From an uncultured Klebsiella sp. (lineage in GTDB: Bacteria; Pseudomonadota; Gammaproteobacteria; Enterobacterales; Enterobacteriaceae), in contig CABUCP010000013.1 of the NCBI GenBank assembly GCA_902490055.1, forward strand, positions 1 through 16,946: 16,946 bases of DNA, given 5' to 3'. Position numbers and translations under genes: made by a program. Shown in pieces: positions 1 to 7,697 of this stretch (positions are counted from its first letter, which is position 1; every line of letters starts with the position of its first letter). The notes under the pieces are model-generated. The model was not told the origin of the DNA. It saw nothing but the letters and a program-made list of their open reading frames with translations, and ran no database searches.

Positions 1-66
1 CTAAGGTTTTCTGATGGCCGTTCGCAGTGGCGCGAAGTCAGTACAATGAAAAATGGAGAATTATCG

Positions 67-1788
67 ATGACGAGATCGGTTCCACGTCGCCCGGAAACCC
101 TATCCTGCCTTATTCAACTGGCGCTGGGAGGCGCGTTGTTAAGCCTGGCGTCCTTCGCCGTACAGGCTGATGAAAACAATCCCGCCCCACCGCCGTCACC
201 CGATGTGCTGTTGGGCCCGCTATTTAATGATGTGCAAAGCGCTAAGCTATTCCCTGACCAGAAAACCTTCGCCGATGCGGTACCGAATAGCGATCCGCTG
301 ATGATCCTCGCCGACTATCGGATGCAAAAAAGTCAGGCCAGTTTTGATCTACGCCATTTCGTCGAGATCAACTTCACCCTTCCGCGCGATAACGATCAAT
401 ACGTGCCGCCGAAGGGGCAAACATTGCGTCAACACATTGACGGATTATGGCCGGTGCTGACCCGCAGCACCGTTGAGGTGGAAAAGTGGGATTCGCTGCT
501 GCCGCTGCCGAAACCCTATGTGGTGCCCGGCGGGCGTTTCCGCGAAGTCTATTACTGGGACAGCTATTTCACCATGCTGGGCCTCGCCGAAAGCGGGCAC
601 TGGGATAAAGTTGAAGACATGGTGGCTAACTTTGCCGCCGAAATCGACAGCTGGGGCCATATTCCAAACGGCAACCGCAGCTACTACCTGAGCCGCTCGC
701 AGCCGCCGTTCTTCTCCTTTATGGTTGAACTGCTGGCCAGCCACGATGGCGATCGGGCGCTAAAAACCTGGCTACCGCAGATGGAGAAAGAATATCGCTA
801 CTGGATGGAAGGTGCCGACGCGCTGGCGCCAGGCAAGGCCAATAAACGGGTAGTGCGGCTGGAAGATGGCGCGCTGCTTAACCGCTACTGGGATGATAAC
901 GACACGCCGCGTCCGGAATCCTGGCTCGATGACGTCACTACCGCCAAAAGCAACCCTAACCGCCCGGCCACCGAAATTTATCGCGATCTGCGTTCCGCGG
1001 CGGCTTCCGGCTGGGATTTCAGCTCCCGCTGGATGGATAATCCGCAGCAGTTGAGTACCATCCGCACCACCAGCATCGTTCCTGTTGACCTCAATGCGCT
1101 GATGTTCCATATGGAAAAAACCATCGCCCTCGCCAGCAAAGCCGCCGGCGATAACGCCAAAGCCGGGCAGTACGATGCGCTGGCTAACGCCCGCCAGAAG
1201 GCATTGGAGAAATACCTGTGGAATGACAAAGAGGGCTGGTACGCCGATTACGACCTGAAAAGTCATAAAGTCCGCAATCAGCTGACCGCCGCGGCGCTGT
1301 TCCCGCTGTACGTCAAAGCGGCCTCCAGCGAACGTGCCGCGAAAGTAGCCGCCGCGGCGGAAAGCCGCTTGCTGAAGCCGGGCGGATTAACCACCACCAC
1401 GGTAAACAGCGGCCAACAGTGGGATGCGCCAAACGGCTGGGCGCCGCTGCAGTGGGTCGCGGTTGAAGGGCTGCAGAACTATGGTCAGAAAAAAATGGCC
1501 ATGGACGTGACCTGGCGCTTCCTCAGCAACGTACAGCACACCTACGACAGCAAGCAAAAGCTGGTCGAAAAATATGATGTTAGCTCTACAGGAACCGGCG
1601 GCGGCGGCGGTGAATACCCGCTGCAGGACGGCTTTGGCTGGACCAATGGCGTGACGTTAAAGATGCTCGACCTGGTTTGCCCGCAGGAGCAACCGTGCGA
1701 TGCGCTACCGGCGACGCGTCCGGCCGCCAACGATCCGTCAGCCAGCGCTGACGCCAATAAACCGGCCGCAGTGCCGGCCGCTCAATAA
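67..1788 (+). CDS. treA: Periplasmic trehalase
   Basis: Glycoside hydrolase family 37 enzyme that splits trehalose into two glucoses in the periplasm, used under osmotic stress and to feed on external trehalose. The protein is 573 residues from ATG 67. That start is preferred to ATG 46 because GGAG at 55-58 lies 8 bases before it and nothing similar precedes 46. The N-terminus is a signal peptide ending VQA before DENN, as in E. coli TreA. Family signatures are visible: [25 protein letters not shown] and the glycine run [17 protein letters not shown]. The known catalytic acid and base of E. coli TreA (Asp312, Glu496) correspond to Asp317 in GWDFSSRW and Glu501 in VEKYDV. The C-terminal tail of about 30 residues is rich in Ala and Pro and looks disordered. 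The promoter lies outside the window. Confidence 0.97.
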   Translation: MTRSVPRRPETLSCLIQLALGGALLSLASFAVQADENNPAPPPSPDVLLGPLFNDVQSAKLFPDQKTFADAVPNSDPLMILADYRMQKSQASFDLRHFVEINFTLPRDNDQYVPPKGQTLRQHIDGLWPVLTRSTVEVEKWDSLLPLPKPYVVPGGRFREVYYWDSYFTMLGLAESGHWDKVEDMVANFAAEIDSWGHIPNGNRSYYLSRSQPPFFSFMVELLASHDGDRALKTWLPQMEKEYRYWMEGADALAPGKANKRVVRLEDGALLNRYWDDNDTPRPESWLDDVTTAKSNPNRPATEIYRDLRSAAASGWDFSSRWMDNPQQLSTIRTTSIVPVDLNALMFHMEKTIALASKAAGDNAKAGQYDALANARQKALEKYLWNDKEGWYADYDLKSHKVRNQLTAAALFPLYVKAASSERAAKVAAAAESRLLKPGGLTTTTVNSGQQWDAPNGWAPLQWVAVEGLQNYGQKKMAMDVTWRFLSNVQHTYDSKQKLVEKYDVSSTGTGGGGGEYPLQDGFGWTNGVTLKMLDLVCPQEQPCDALPATRPAANDPSASADANKPAAVPAAQ

Positions 1789-1797
1789 CTTCATCTC

Positions 1798-1819
1798 GCC
1801 CGGCGTCCCTGCGCCGGGC
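1798..1819 (+). terminator. Hairpin after treA, probable terminator
   Basis: Perfect 8-bp stem GCCCGGCG / CGCCGGGC around a 6-base loop, 9 bases after the treA stop codon, followed by TCCTTC. The stem is very GC-rich but the following T tract is poor, so termination strength is uncertain. It separates treA from the regulatory region of the metal-uptake cluster. Confidence 0.55.
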
Positions 1820-1893
1820 TCCTTCACGACGTTATCGACTCCGCATCATCCTTACGGGGTAATCCTCTGGCAAACCCGGCGATTTTTGATCTC

Positions 1894-1911
1894 ACGCAAT
1901 AGTGATTGCGT
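1894..1911. promoter_or_regulatory. Palindrome next to the ModE box, possible second operator
   Basis: ACGCAAT-AGTG-ATTGCGT is an exact inverted repeat with 7-bp arms and a 4-base centre. Its right arm overlaps the left edge of the ModE-like box at 1909-1932. It does not match the Fur box. I do not recognise the regulator; it could be a second operator or a chance repeat. Confidence 0.35.
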
Positions 1912-1932
1912 TATATATGTAAATATATAGCG
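1909..1932. promoter_or_regulatory. ModE (molybdate repressor) box upstream of the metal-uptake cluster
   Basis: The sequence is CGTTATATA, then TGTAAA, then TATATAGCG. The right half reads ATCGCTATATA on the minus strand, which fits the published ModE half-site ATCGnTATATA exactly. The left half is TGCGTTATATA, with 2 mismatches in 11. The 9-6-9 spacing equals that of the E. coli modA operator (CGTTATATT-N6-TACATAACG, from memory). The box ends 34 bases before ATG 1967 and contains several TATAAT-like hexamers, so Mo-bound ModE would probably sit on the promoter and repress it. No clear -35 element was found; TTGATC at 1886-1891 is a weak candidate. The match is seen directly; ModE binding is inferred. 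Confidence 0.8.
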
Positions 1933-1966
1933 ATTTTTTAATCTCTTTGTTTCCGGATTGAAACAT

Positions 1967-2995
1967 ATGCCATGTTCCCGCCGTACCTTTCTGCAGGCGC
2001 TGAGCCTGACGCTGTGCTTACCGAACCTCAAAGGCTGGGCAAGCACAGCGGCCCCGGCATTTACTCTCGGGAGCATCCCCGCGCCCGCGACTATTCAGCG
2101 TATCGTTAGCGCCGGCGCGCCGGCTGATATGCTGCTGCTCGCCGCCGCGCCGGAAAAGCTATTAGGCTTCTCCTCTTTTGATTTTTCCCGCCTGCCGCAT
2201 CCTCCGCTGGCGCAAGAGTTTGCCCATCTACGCAAACTCGGACGTCTCGCCGGGCGCGCCAGCACCCTATCGCTGGAGACGCTAGTTGCGCTTGCGCCCG
2301 ATCTGATCGTCGATTGCGGCAACGCGGATGAAAACTGGATATCACAGGCCAGGCGAGTTGGCGCGCGCAGCGGCATTCCCTGGGTGTTAATCAGCGGCAC
2401 GCTGGCAACGTCGGCGCAGCAGCTATTAACCATTGGCGAAATTGTCGATCGGCCGACGCGAACTCAGGTGCAAGCGGCGCTGGCGCAGCGTTTTATTAAC
2501 GACGCCCTCGCCTTTTCCCATTCGGCTGGCGCCGCACATAGTTTCTACGCCGCCCGCGGCGCGAAGGGGCTGGAAACCGGGCTCGCCGGATCATTACATA
2601 CCGAAGCGGCGGAACTCCTGGGGCTGACCAACGTCGCTCGCGCCGCCGGGCGCGCGGGGTTAAGTCAGGTGTCGCTGGAAAATCTGCTGCAGTGGCAGCC
2701 GGATATTATTCTAACCCAGGAGGCGACGACCTGGCGGCATATTACTCAGGATCCGCGATGGCGAGCCGTCGACGCCGTGGCGAAAGGGAAAGTCTTGCTG
2801 CTTGATGGTTTACCCTTCGGCTGGCTGGATGCCCCCCCCGGAATTAACCGCCTGGCCGGGCTGCGCCGCCTGCACGGCTGGCTGGATCCGCAAATTCAAA
2901 CCACACTGCAAGCCGACCTTACTCGCTATAGCACGCTGTTCTGGCATACGCCGCTCTCCTCTCAACGCTACGCGGAGCTTATGAGACCAGCATGA
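1967..2995 (+). CDS. Tat-type periplasmic metal-complex binding protein of a FecCD-class ABC importer
   Basis: Substrate-binding protein of the FhuD/BtuF/TroA-like class (cluster A-II), which hands a metal complex to the adjacent FecCD permease. From ATG 1967 it has 342 residues. An in-frame TTG at 1958 would add three residues but has no ribosome site, while GGA at 1955-1957 is spaced for ATG 1967. The N-terminus, CSRRTFLQALSLTLCL with Arg5 and Arg6, is a twin-arginine (Tat) signal, as in E. coli FhuD. Family marks include LVALAPDLIVDCG and a late GWLDAPPGINRLAGLRRL segment around residues 284-300. It is the first gene after the ModE-like box and overlaps the permease start by 4 bases (ATGA). 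Substrate is not shown by sequence; molybdate or tungstate complexes are inferred from the operator, with an iron chelate as the alternative. A C8 tract at 2832-2839 lies within the gene. Confidence 0.88.
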   Translation: MPCSRRTFLQALSLTLCLPNLKGWASTAAPAFTLGSIPAPATIQRIVSAGAPADMLLLAAAPEKLLGFSSFDFSRLPHPPLAQEFAHLRKLGRLAGRASTLSLETLVALAPDLIVDCGNADENWISQARRVGARSGIPWVLISGTLATSAQQLLTIGEIVDRPTRTQVQAALAQRFINDALAFSHSAGAAHSFYAARGAKGLETGLAGSLHTEAAELLGLTNVARAAGRAGLSQVSLENLLQWQPDIILTQEATTWRHITQDPRWRAVDAVAKGKVLLLDGLPFGWLDAPPGINRLAGLRRLHGWLDPQIQTTLQADLTRYSTLFWHTPLSSQRYAELMRPA

Positions 2996-3975
2996 AAAAT
3001 CTTAGCCTGAGCTTCACGTTATTCGCGGCCCTTTTGTTCACCCTGAGCATCGCGCTGCTGACCGGTCCCTGGGATCTGACGCCCGCGCGCCTTTATGATC
3101 TGCTGTTCTCTTCCCACGCCAACGCGCGCGACAGCATCGTCTTCTGGCAAATTCGCCTGCCGAGAATTGCTGCCGCATTGCTGATCGGCGCGTCGCTCTC
3201 CGCCGCCGGGACCGCCTACCAGGGCATATTTCGTAACCCGCTGGTTTCACCCGATATCCTCGGCGTCGCCGCCGGCGCAGGTCTCGGCGCCTGCTTCGCC
3301 ATCTGGAGTGGAGGCAGCGCGTGGTTTATCCAGCTTTGCGCGTTCTTCGGCGGTCTGGCGGTGGTCGGCGGCGTGATGGTTATCGCGCGCGCCGCCACCC
3401 GCCACGAGCCCGTTCTGACCCTGGTACTGGTCGGGATCGCATTAGGGACGCTATGCGGCGCGGGGATATCGCTGATTAAAATCATCGCCGATCCTTATAC
3501 CCAATTGCCGACTATCACCTTCTGGCTGCTGGGCGGGCTTGCTGACATCACCACCGGCGATCTGGCTTTTGCCGCCCCGCTGATGGTTATCGGCTGCTTG
3601 CCGCTATGGCTGTTGCGCTGGCGGCTCAACGTCCTGACGCTTTCCGATGACGAAGCCCGCGCGCTGGGATTGAACGTCGCGCGCCTGCGGTTGGTTATCG
3701 TGCTGTGCGCCACGCTGGCCACCGCCAGCGCGGTGGCGATTGCCGGTATCATCGGTTGGGTTGGGCTGATTGTCCCGCACATCGGCAGGCTGCTTACCGG
3801 CAGCAACCATCAGCGGCTGCTACCGGTCGCCATGACGCTGGGAGCAATACTACTTATGCTCACCGATACCCTCGCCCGTGGCATCAGCACGACGGAAATC
3901 CCGCTCGGCATTCTGACTTCATTTATCGGCGCGCCATTCTTCCTCGCTCTGCTATTACGACGGAGTCCGCTATGA
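2992..3975 (+). CDS. FecCD-family ABC transporter permease
   Basis: Inner membrane permease of 327 residues for uptake of a metal complex; it would work as a homodimer with two copies of the downstream ATPase. Family motifs are clear: RLPRIAAALLIGASLSAAG from residue 55, RNPLVSPDILG at 81-91, and the cytoplasmic coupling segment GIIGWVGLIVPHIGR around 250-265. Most of the chain is hydrophobic and fits about ten membrane helices, as in BtuC and MolB. The start overlaps the stop of the binding-protein gene in ATGA and the stop overlaps the ATPase start in the same way, so translation is probably coupled across all three. The FecCD family carries ferric siderophores, haem, B12 and, in Haemophilus influenzae MolB, molybdate; motifs alone cannot separate these. 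Confidence 0.93.
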   Translation: MKNLSLSFTLFAALLFTLSIALLTGPWDLTPARLYDLLFSSHANARDSIVFWQIRLPRIAAALLIGASLSAAGTAYQGIFRNPLVSPDILGVAAGAGLGACFAIWSGGSAWFIQLCAFFGGLAVVGGVMVIARAATRHEPVLTLVLVGIALGTLCGAGISLIKIIADPYTQLPTITFWLLGGLADITTGDLAFAAPLMVIGCLPLWLLRWRLNVLTLSDDEARALGLNVARLRLVIVLCATLATASAVAIAGIIGWVGLIVPHIGRLLTGSNHQRLLPVAMTLGAILLMLTDTLARGISTTEIPLGILTSFIGAPFFLALLLRRSPL

Positions 3976-4736
3976 CGTTACTTGCCGTTCGTCAGGCCTG
4001 CGTCGGCTACGCCCAACGCACGGTTCTGAACAATGTCGATTTTACCTTATCCGCCGGGACAATTTGCTGCCTGTTGGGGGCAAACGGTAGCGGGAAAACG
4101 ACGCTAATGCGCAGTATACTTGGCCTGCTTAAGCTACACGGCGGCGAGATAACCCTCGACGGTACCGCTATCGGGAGGATGTCATCGCGCCAACGCGCCA
4201 ACGCGATCGCCTGGGTTCCGCAGGCCCACGATGGCGCTTTCGCTTTTAGCGTCATCGATATGGTGCTGATGGGCCGCAGCCCGCATTTAAATACCTTTAC
4301 CCAACCCGCGCCGCGCGATCGTGAGATAGCGCTGGCCCAGCTTTCATCATTTGGAATTGCTCATCTCGCCGAACGTAGCTGGTCAACCCTCAGCGGCGGC
4401 GAACGCCAACTGACATTAATCGCCCGCGCGCTGGTTCAGCAGCCGCGGTTGCTGTTACTCGATGAACCTGCTTCCAGCCTCGATTTCGGTCACCAAATCC
4501 GCCTGCTCGATGCCTTACGTCAGTTACGCCAGCGCGGCGTCACATTGCTGATGTCGACCCATCATCCTCTGCACGCGTTGGCGATTGCCGATCGGGTCAT
4601 CCGCGTCGAAGCGAACGGACAGGTTAGCAGCGGCTCGCCGCAGGAACAGCTCAGCGTCAGCGCCCTTGCCGAGCTCTATGGCGTCACGCCGGCGCAGATC
4701 TACCGCCACCTTGGTCACTCTTACGTTGAAGGATAA
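3972..4736 (+). CDS. ABC transporter ATP-binding protein (FecE/FhuC/MolC type)
   Basis: Cytoplasmic ATPase of 254 residues that powers the FecCD permease. Visible motifs: Walker A GANGSGKTT from residue 36, Q-loop Gln in WVPQ near 84, signature LSGGERQ near 140, Walker B LLLLDEP near 160, and H-loop His in STHHP near 197. The start is ATG 3972, overlapping the permease stop in ATGA. The open frame runs back to 3705, but that part lies inside the permease gene and gives a non-homologous N-terminus, so it is excluded. The methyltransferase gene begins 2 bases after the stop. The ATPase is typical of importers for iron chelates, B12 and MolBCA-type molybdate; substrate comes from the partners, not from this gene. 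Confidence 0.94.
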   Translation: MTLLAVRQACVGYAQRTVLNNVDFTLSAGTICCLLGANGSGKTTLMRSILGLLKLHGGEITLDGTAIGRMSSRQRANAIAWVPQAHDGAFAFSVIDMVLMGRSPHLNTFTQPAPRDREIALAQLSSFGIAHLAERSWSTLSGGERQLTLIARALVQQPRLLLLDEPASSLDFGHQIRLLDALRQLRQRGVTLLMSTHHPLHALAIADRVIRVEANGQVSSGSPQEQLSVSALAELYGVTPAQIYRHLGHSYVEG

Positions 4737-4738
4737 TT

Positions 4739-5539
4739 ATGCTCATTGATGATATCGATTTTGCCGAACTCTACCGCCAGCAGCTGAAGCTTGCCGGGCG
4801 AACCGAGAAATCCCCCGCGCACTGGGATGCCCGCGCGGAAAAAATGGCCACGGACTGCGCCCGCCCCAGCGATAGCTATTTACTGCAACTGCTGGAGAAA
4901 ATCGATTTAACCGACGCCGAAAGCCTGTTTGATATGGGCTGTGGACCCGGTACCGTTGCGCTGGCGCTGGCCGATAAGCTCACACAGGTGCACGGCGTCG
5001 ATTACAGCGAGGGGATGCTGGCGGTGGCTCAGCGCCGCGCCGCCGCGCGTAACATCGACAACGTCCGCTGGCACCGCCGGGCGTGGGAGGCGTCGTGGGA
5101 TGACCTGCCGCGCTGCGATATCGCCGTCGCTTCGCGTTCTACGCTGGTTAGCGATATGCAATCGGCGATGGAGAAGCTCAACCGTCAGGCCAGACTTCGC
5201 GTCTACACCACCCATCTGGTCAGCCCGTGGTTTATGTCGCCGGCCATCCAGCGCGCGCTGGGCCGCGAGGTGGTCGAACTGCCAAACTACATCTATGCGC
5301 TGAACGTACTGTATCAGATGGGTATTCACGCCCAGGTCGATTTTATTCGCGGCCCGAACTGCCAGCAGGACAACAGCACTTTTGCACGCTTCGAAGAGAA
5401 CGTGAAGTGGACCCTTGGCGCACTTGATGATGACGATCGCGCCCGCCTTCAGCACTGGTATCGCCAGCAGGATCCGCAGCGCATCGCCCCGCCCACCCGC
5501 GACTGGGCGCTGATTTCCTGGCAATGCGGGGCCGCCTGA
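4739..5539 (+). CDS. Class I SAM-dependent methyltransferase in the metal-uptake operon
   Basis: A 266-residue soluble protein with the Rossmann-type SAM-binding fold. Motif I is LFDMGCGPGTVALALA, with DMGCGPG at about 65-71, and the acidic motif II region is VHGVDYSEGML at about 84-94, the usual layout of small-molecule methyltransferases (Methyltransf_11/25 type). AAGGA at 4729-4733 serves the ATG at 4739. It lies between the importer ATPase and the receptor and shares its stop codon with the next small frame (ATGA), so it is part of the operon. No signal peptide or membrane helix is seen. Its substrate is unknown. Given the context it may modify an imported ligand or its chelator in the cytoplasm, but this is inference; nothing in the sequence marks it as a metal enzyme. 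Confidence 0.87.
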   Translation: MLIDDIDFAELYRQQLKLAGRTEKSPAHWDARAEKMATDCARPSDSYLLQLLEKIDLTDAESLFDMGCGPGTVALALADKLTQVHGVDYSEGMLAVAQRRAAARNIDNVRWHRRAWEASWDDLPRCDIAVASRSTLVSDMQSAMEKLNRQARLRVYTTHLVSPWFMSPAIQRALGREVVELPNYIYALNVLYQMGIHAQVDFIRGPNCQQDNSTFARFEENVKWTLGALDDDDRARLQHWYRQQDPQRIAPPTRDWALISWQCGAA

Positions 5540-5670
5540 TGATCTATTTCCCCCAGGCGCTCACCGATAGCTGGTTGATGACCCGGCGCCTTCTACAAGG
5601 TGGCTACATCAGCGGGATCGCGCCCCCGGCCGACATTCAGGTCAACCTTCAGATGGATAGCTCGCAATAA
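5539..5670 (+). CDS. 43-residue small protein, translationally coupled, function unknown
   Basis: The ATG at 5539 overlaps the methyltransferase stop codon (ATGA), and the frame runs 43 codons to TAA at 5668-5670. It begins MIYFPQALTDSWLMTRR and ends NLQMDSSQ. About three quarters of third codon positions are G or C, like the neighbouring genes, and the same overlap style joins the other genes of this operon; both support real translation. There is no strong ribosome site of its own. It has no signal peptide, membrane helix or metal-binding cluster of Cys or His. I do not recognise the family. It could be a small accessory protein or the remnant of a longer gene. Confidence 0.55.
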   Translation: MIYFPQALTDSWLMTRRLLQGGYISGIAPPADIQVNLQMDSSQ

Positions 5671-5693
5671 AAAAAACAAAAACAGGAATAATA

Positions 5694-7664
5694 ATGAAAA
5701 TCAGGAACAGCGTTATTTATACCGCTCTGGGTTTAGCAATCAATCAGTCCGCCTGGTCAGCGGCGGCCGAAGAGTCAATGACCGTCTGGTCAAGTCCGGT
5801 ACCGGCGGCAACCACCAACATTCTCGGCCAGGAGACGATGCAGTCTCTGGATAAAAACGACGTTGCCCACGCGCTATCGGTGGTTCCCGGCGTGATCATG
5901 CAAAAAGCCGGCAGCCGCAACGAACTCCAGGTGAAAGTACGCGGTTTTGACGGCCGCCAGGTACCGGTCTTTTTTGACGGCGTGCCGATTTACGTCCCCT
6001 ACGATGGCAATCTCGACCTCGGCCGTTTTCTCACCTCCGATATTGCGTCGGTCGAAGTCTCCAAAGGCTATTCCTCTTTACTACAGGGCCCCAACCAGAT
6101 GGGCGGCGCGATTAACATTACCACCCCGCGGCCGAGCAAACCGCTGGAGGCCAGCATCGGCTATCGCCAGGGGTGGAGTCGCAGTAAAGATAACGCCTTC
6201 GATACCCACGCGTCGCTTGGCGCCAGTAACGATCTTGGCTATATCCAGCTCAGCGGTAGCCGCCTCAAGCAGGATTTTCTCGGTCTGCCGCATGGCGTCA
6301 ACAATTCGATCGCCGGGGAAGATGGCAAAATGGCCAACTCCGCCAGCGACGATAAGCGCGGCATCATTAAACTGGGCTTCACGCCGCGCGCTAATGACGA
6401 ATATGCCTTCACTTACATTAAGCAGGACGGCGAAAAACAGAATCCGCCTTATGCTGGCGCCAGCAGCCAAAAATCACGTTACTGGCAGTGGCCGGAATAT
6501 GACAAGGAAAGCTACTACTATCAGGGAACAACTCATCTTGGCGACGCTTTTACCCTGAAAAGCCGCCTGTACCACGATACCTTTAAAAATACGCTGTTGA
6601 TGTACAACACCCTTACCGACCTCAACAACAAAAAAGGTAACTACAGTCATTACGATGACTACAGCACCGGCGCAGGTCTACAGCTCTCGGCGGATGTTCG
6701 CGATAGCGACCAGCTTTCGCTGGCGGTAAACTGGAAAGATGATGTTCATCGCGAAAAAAGCGCAGTAAATGGTCCCTACGATCGCTATCAGGATAGGACC
6801 TGGTCGGTCGCCAGCGAATATCAATGGGCCGCCAGCGACGATCTCGATATCGTCGCCGGCATCAGCTACGACTGGCGAAATAGCCTTGAAGGCAAAAAGC
6901 ACGAAAAAGACGGCAGCGTGACCCATTATGCCGACAACAGGCAAAGCGCCTTTAACTGGGAAACCATGGCTCGTTATCACTTTGCCAGCCAGGACACCCT
7001 CGCCTTGTCCTGGTACGATCGTACCCGTTTCCCGACGCTCAAAGAGCGCTACACCACCTCAAAACCGGCAAAAGATCAGGTCGCGCTGGTCAATCCGCAG
7101 TTGAAGCCGGAACGCGCCCGCGGCGTGGATCTCACCTGGAATGGCCATATTAACGACAGCTGGAGCTACGAGGTTAGCGGCTGGTACAACCGGGTCAGCG
7201 ATGCGATTCTGGCGATCAATATTGATGATGATACCGTGCAGAATCAAAACAGCGGGCGTGTCGATTACAGCGGGGTTGATATAGGGATTAAAGGATCGCC
7301 ACTCACGCTACTGGATGTTGGGCTGAGCTATGGCCTGATACACGCCGATGCCAAACGCCAGGAAGCAGGGAAAGTCACCGACCTGCCGAATCAGACCTTA
7401 ACCGCCTGGCTGACCCTTAAGCCGATAGAACCGCTACGCCTGACGCTGTCGGAAGAGGCCCGCTCCTCCAGCTACAGCAATAGCGATGGTTCCCAGCGCG
7501 CGCCGGGTTTTGCCATTACTCATCTGCGGGCCGATTATGCGATTGGCCGCGGTTTCAGCGTCAATGCCTCGGTCAATAACCTGTTCGATACCCGCTATTA
7601 CTACAGCGAAGGATTTGTAGAAGAGGGACGTAATTTTTGGGCCGGCGTCGAATATCAATTTTAA
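5694..7664 (+). CDS. TonB-dependent outer membrane receptor of the metal-uptake operon, substrate unknown
   Basis: Outer membrane 22-strand barrel with an N-terminal plug, 656 residues, that moves a scarce metal complex into the periplasm using TonB energy. A Sec signal peptide covers about residues 1-23 (cleavage near WSA/AAEE), followed by a TonB-box-like stretch ESMTVWSS at about 27-34. Plug motifs are VRGFDGRQVPVFFDGVPI at about 82-99 and SLLQGPNQMGGAINITT near 128-144. The last strand ends VEYQF with a terminal Phe, the normal barrel-assembly signal. AGGA at 5684-5687 precedes the ATG after an A-rich spacer. It is shorter than foxA downstream and is not a close match to FepA, FhuA, BtuB, CirA or YncD as I remember them. 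The operon context suggests that it feeds the upstream binding protein. No Fur box was found ahead of the gene or operon. Confidence 0.92.
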   Translation: MKIRNSVIYTALGLAINQSAWSAAAEESMTVWSSPVPAATTNILGQETMQSLDKNDVAHALSVVPGVIMQKAGSRNELQVKVRGFDGRQVPVFFDGVPIYVPYDGNLDLGRFLTSDIASVEVSKGYSSLLQGPNQMGGAINITTPRPSKPLEASIGYRQGWSRSKDNAFDTHASLGASNDLGYIQLSGSRLKQDFLGLPHGVNNSIAGEDGKMANSASDDKRGIIKLGFTPRANDEYAFTYIKQDGEKQNPPYAGASSQKSRYWQWPEYDKESYYYQGTTHLGDAFTLKSRLYHDTFKNTLLMYNTLTDLNNKKGNYSHYDDYSTGAGLQLSADVRDSDQLSLAVNWKDDVHREKSAVNGPYDRYQDRTWSVASEYQWAASDDLDIVAGISYDWRNSLEGKKHEKDGSVTHYADNRQSAFNWETMARYHFASQDTLALSWYDRTRFPTLKERYTTSKPAKDQVALVNPQLKPERARGVDLTWNGHINDSWSYEVSGWYNRVSDAILAINIDDDTVQNQNSGRVDYSGVDIGIKGSPLTLLDVGLSYGLIHADAKRQEAGKVTDLPNQTLTAWLTLKPIEPLRLTLSEEARSSSYSNSDGSQRAPGFAITHLRADYAIGRGFSVNASVNNLFDTRYYYSEGFVEEGRNFWAGVEYQF

Positions 7665-7697
7665 ATACGGTTCCACGACGGAATCAGGGAGTCAACT

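Noticed and set aside
1891..1935. Fur box for the metal-uptake operon
   Set aside because: Sliding the 19-base Fur consensus over this AT-rich stretch gives few matches; the TATATA-rich symmetry fits ModE much better.
3705..3971. N-terminal extension of the ATPase frame
   Set aside because: It lies wholly inside the permease gene in another frame, and its residues do not resemble ABC proteins. The ATG at 3972 overlaps the permease stop and gives a normal-length ATPase.
4907..5524. 205-residue open frame opposite the methyltransferase
   Set aside because: It is antisense to a gene with clear SAM-binding motifs and shows no recognisable domain; long antisense frames are common in GC-rich DNA.
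5947..6558. 203-residue open frame inside the first TonB receptor
   Set aside because: It is an alternate frame of a well-supported receptor, with a low-complexity Arg/Ala/Ser composition.
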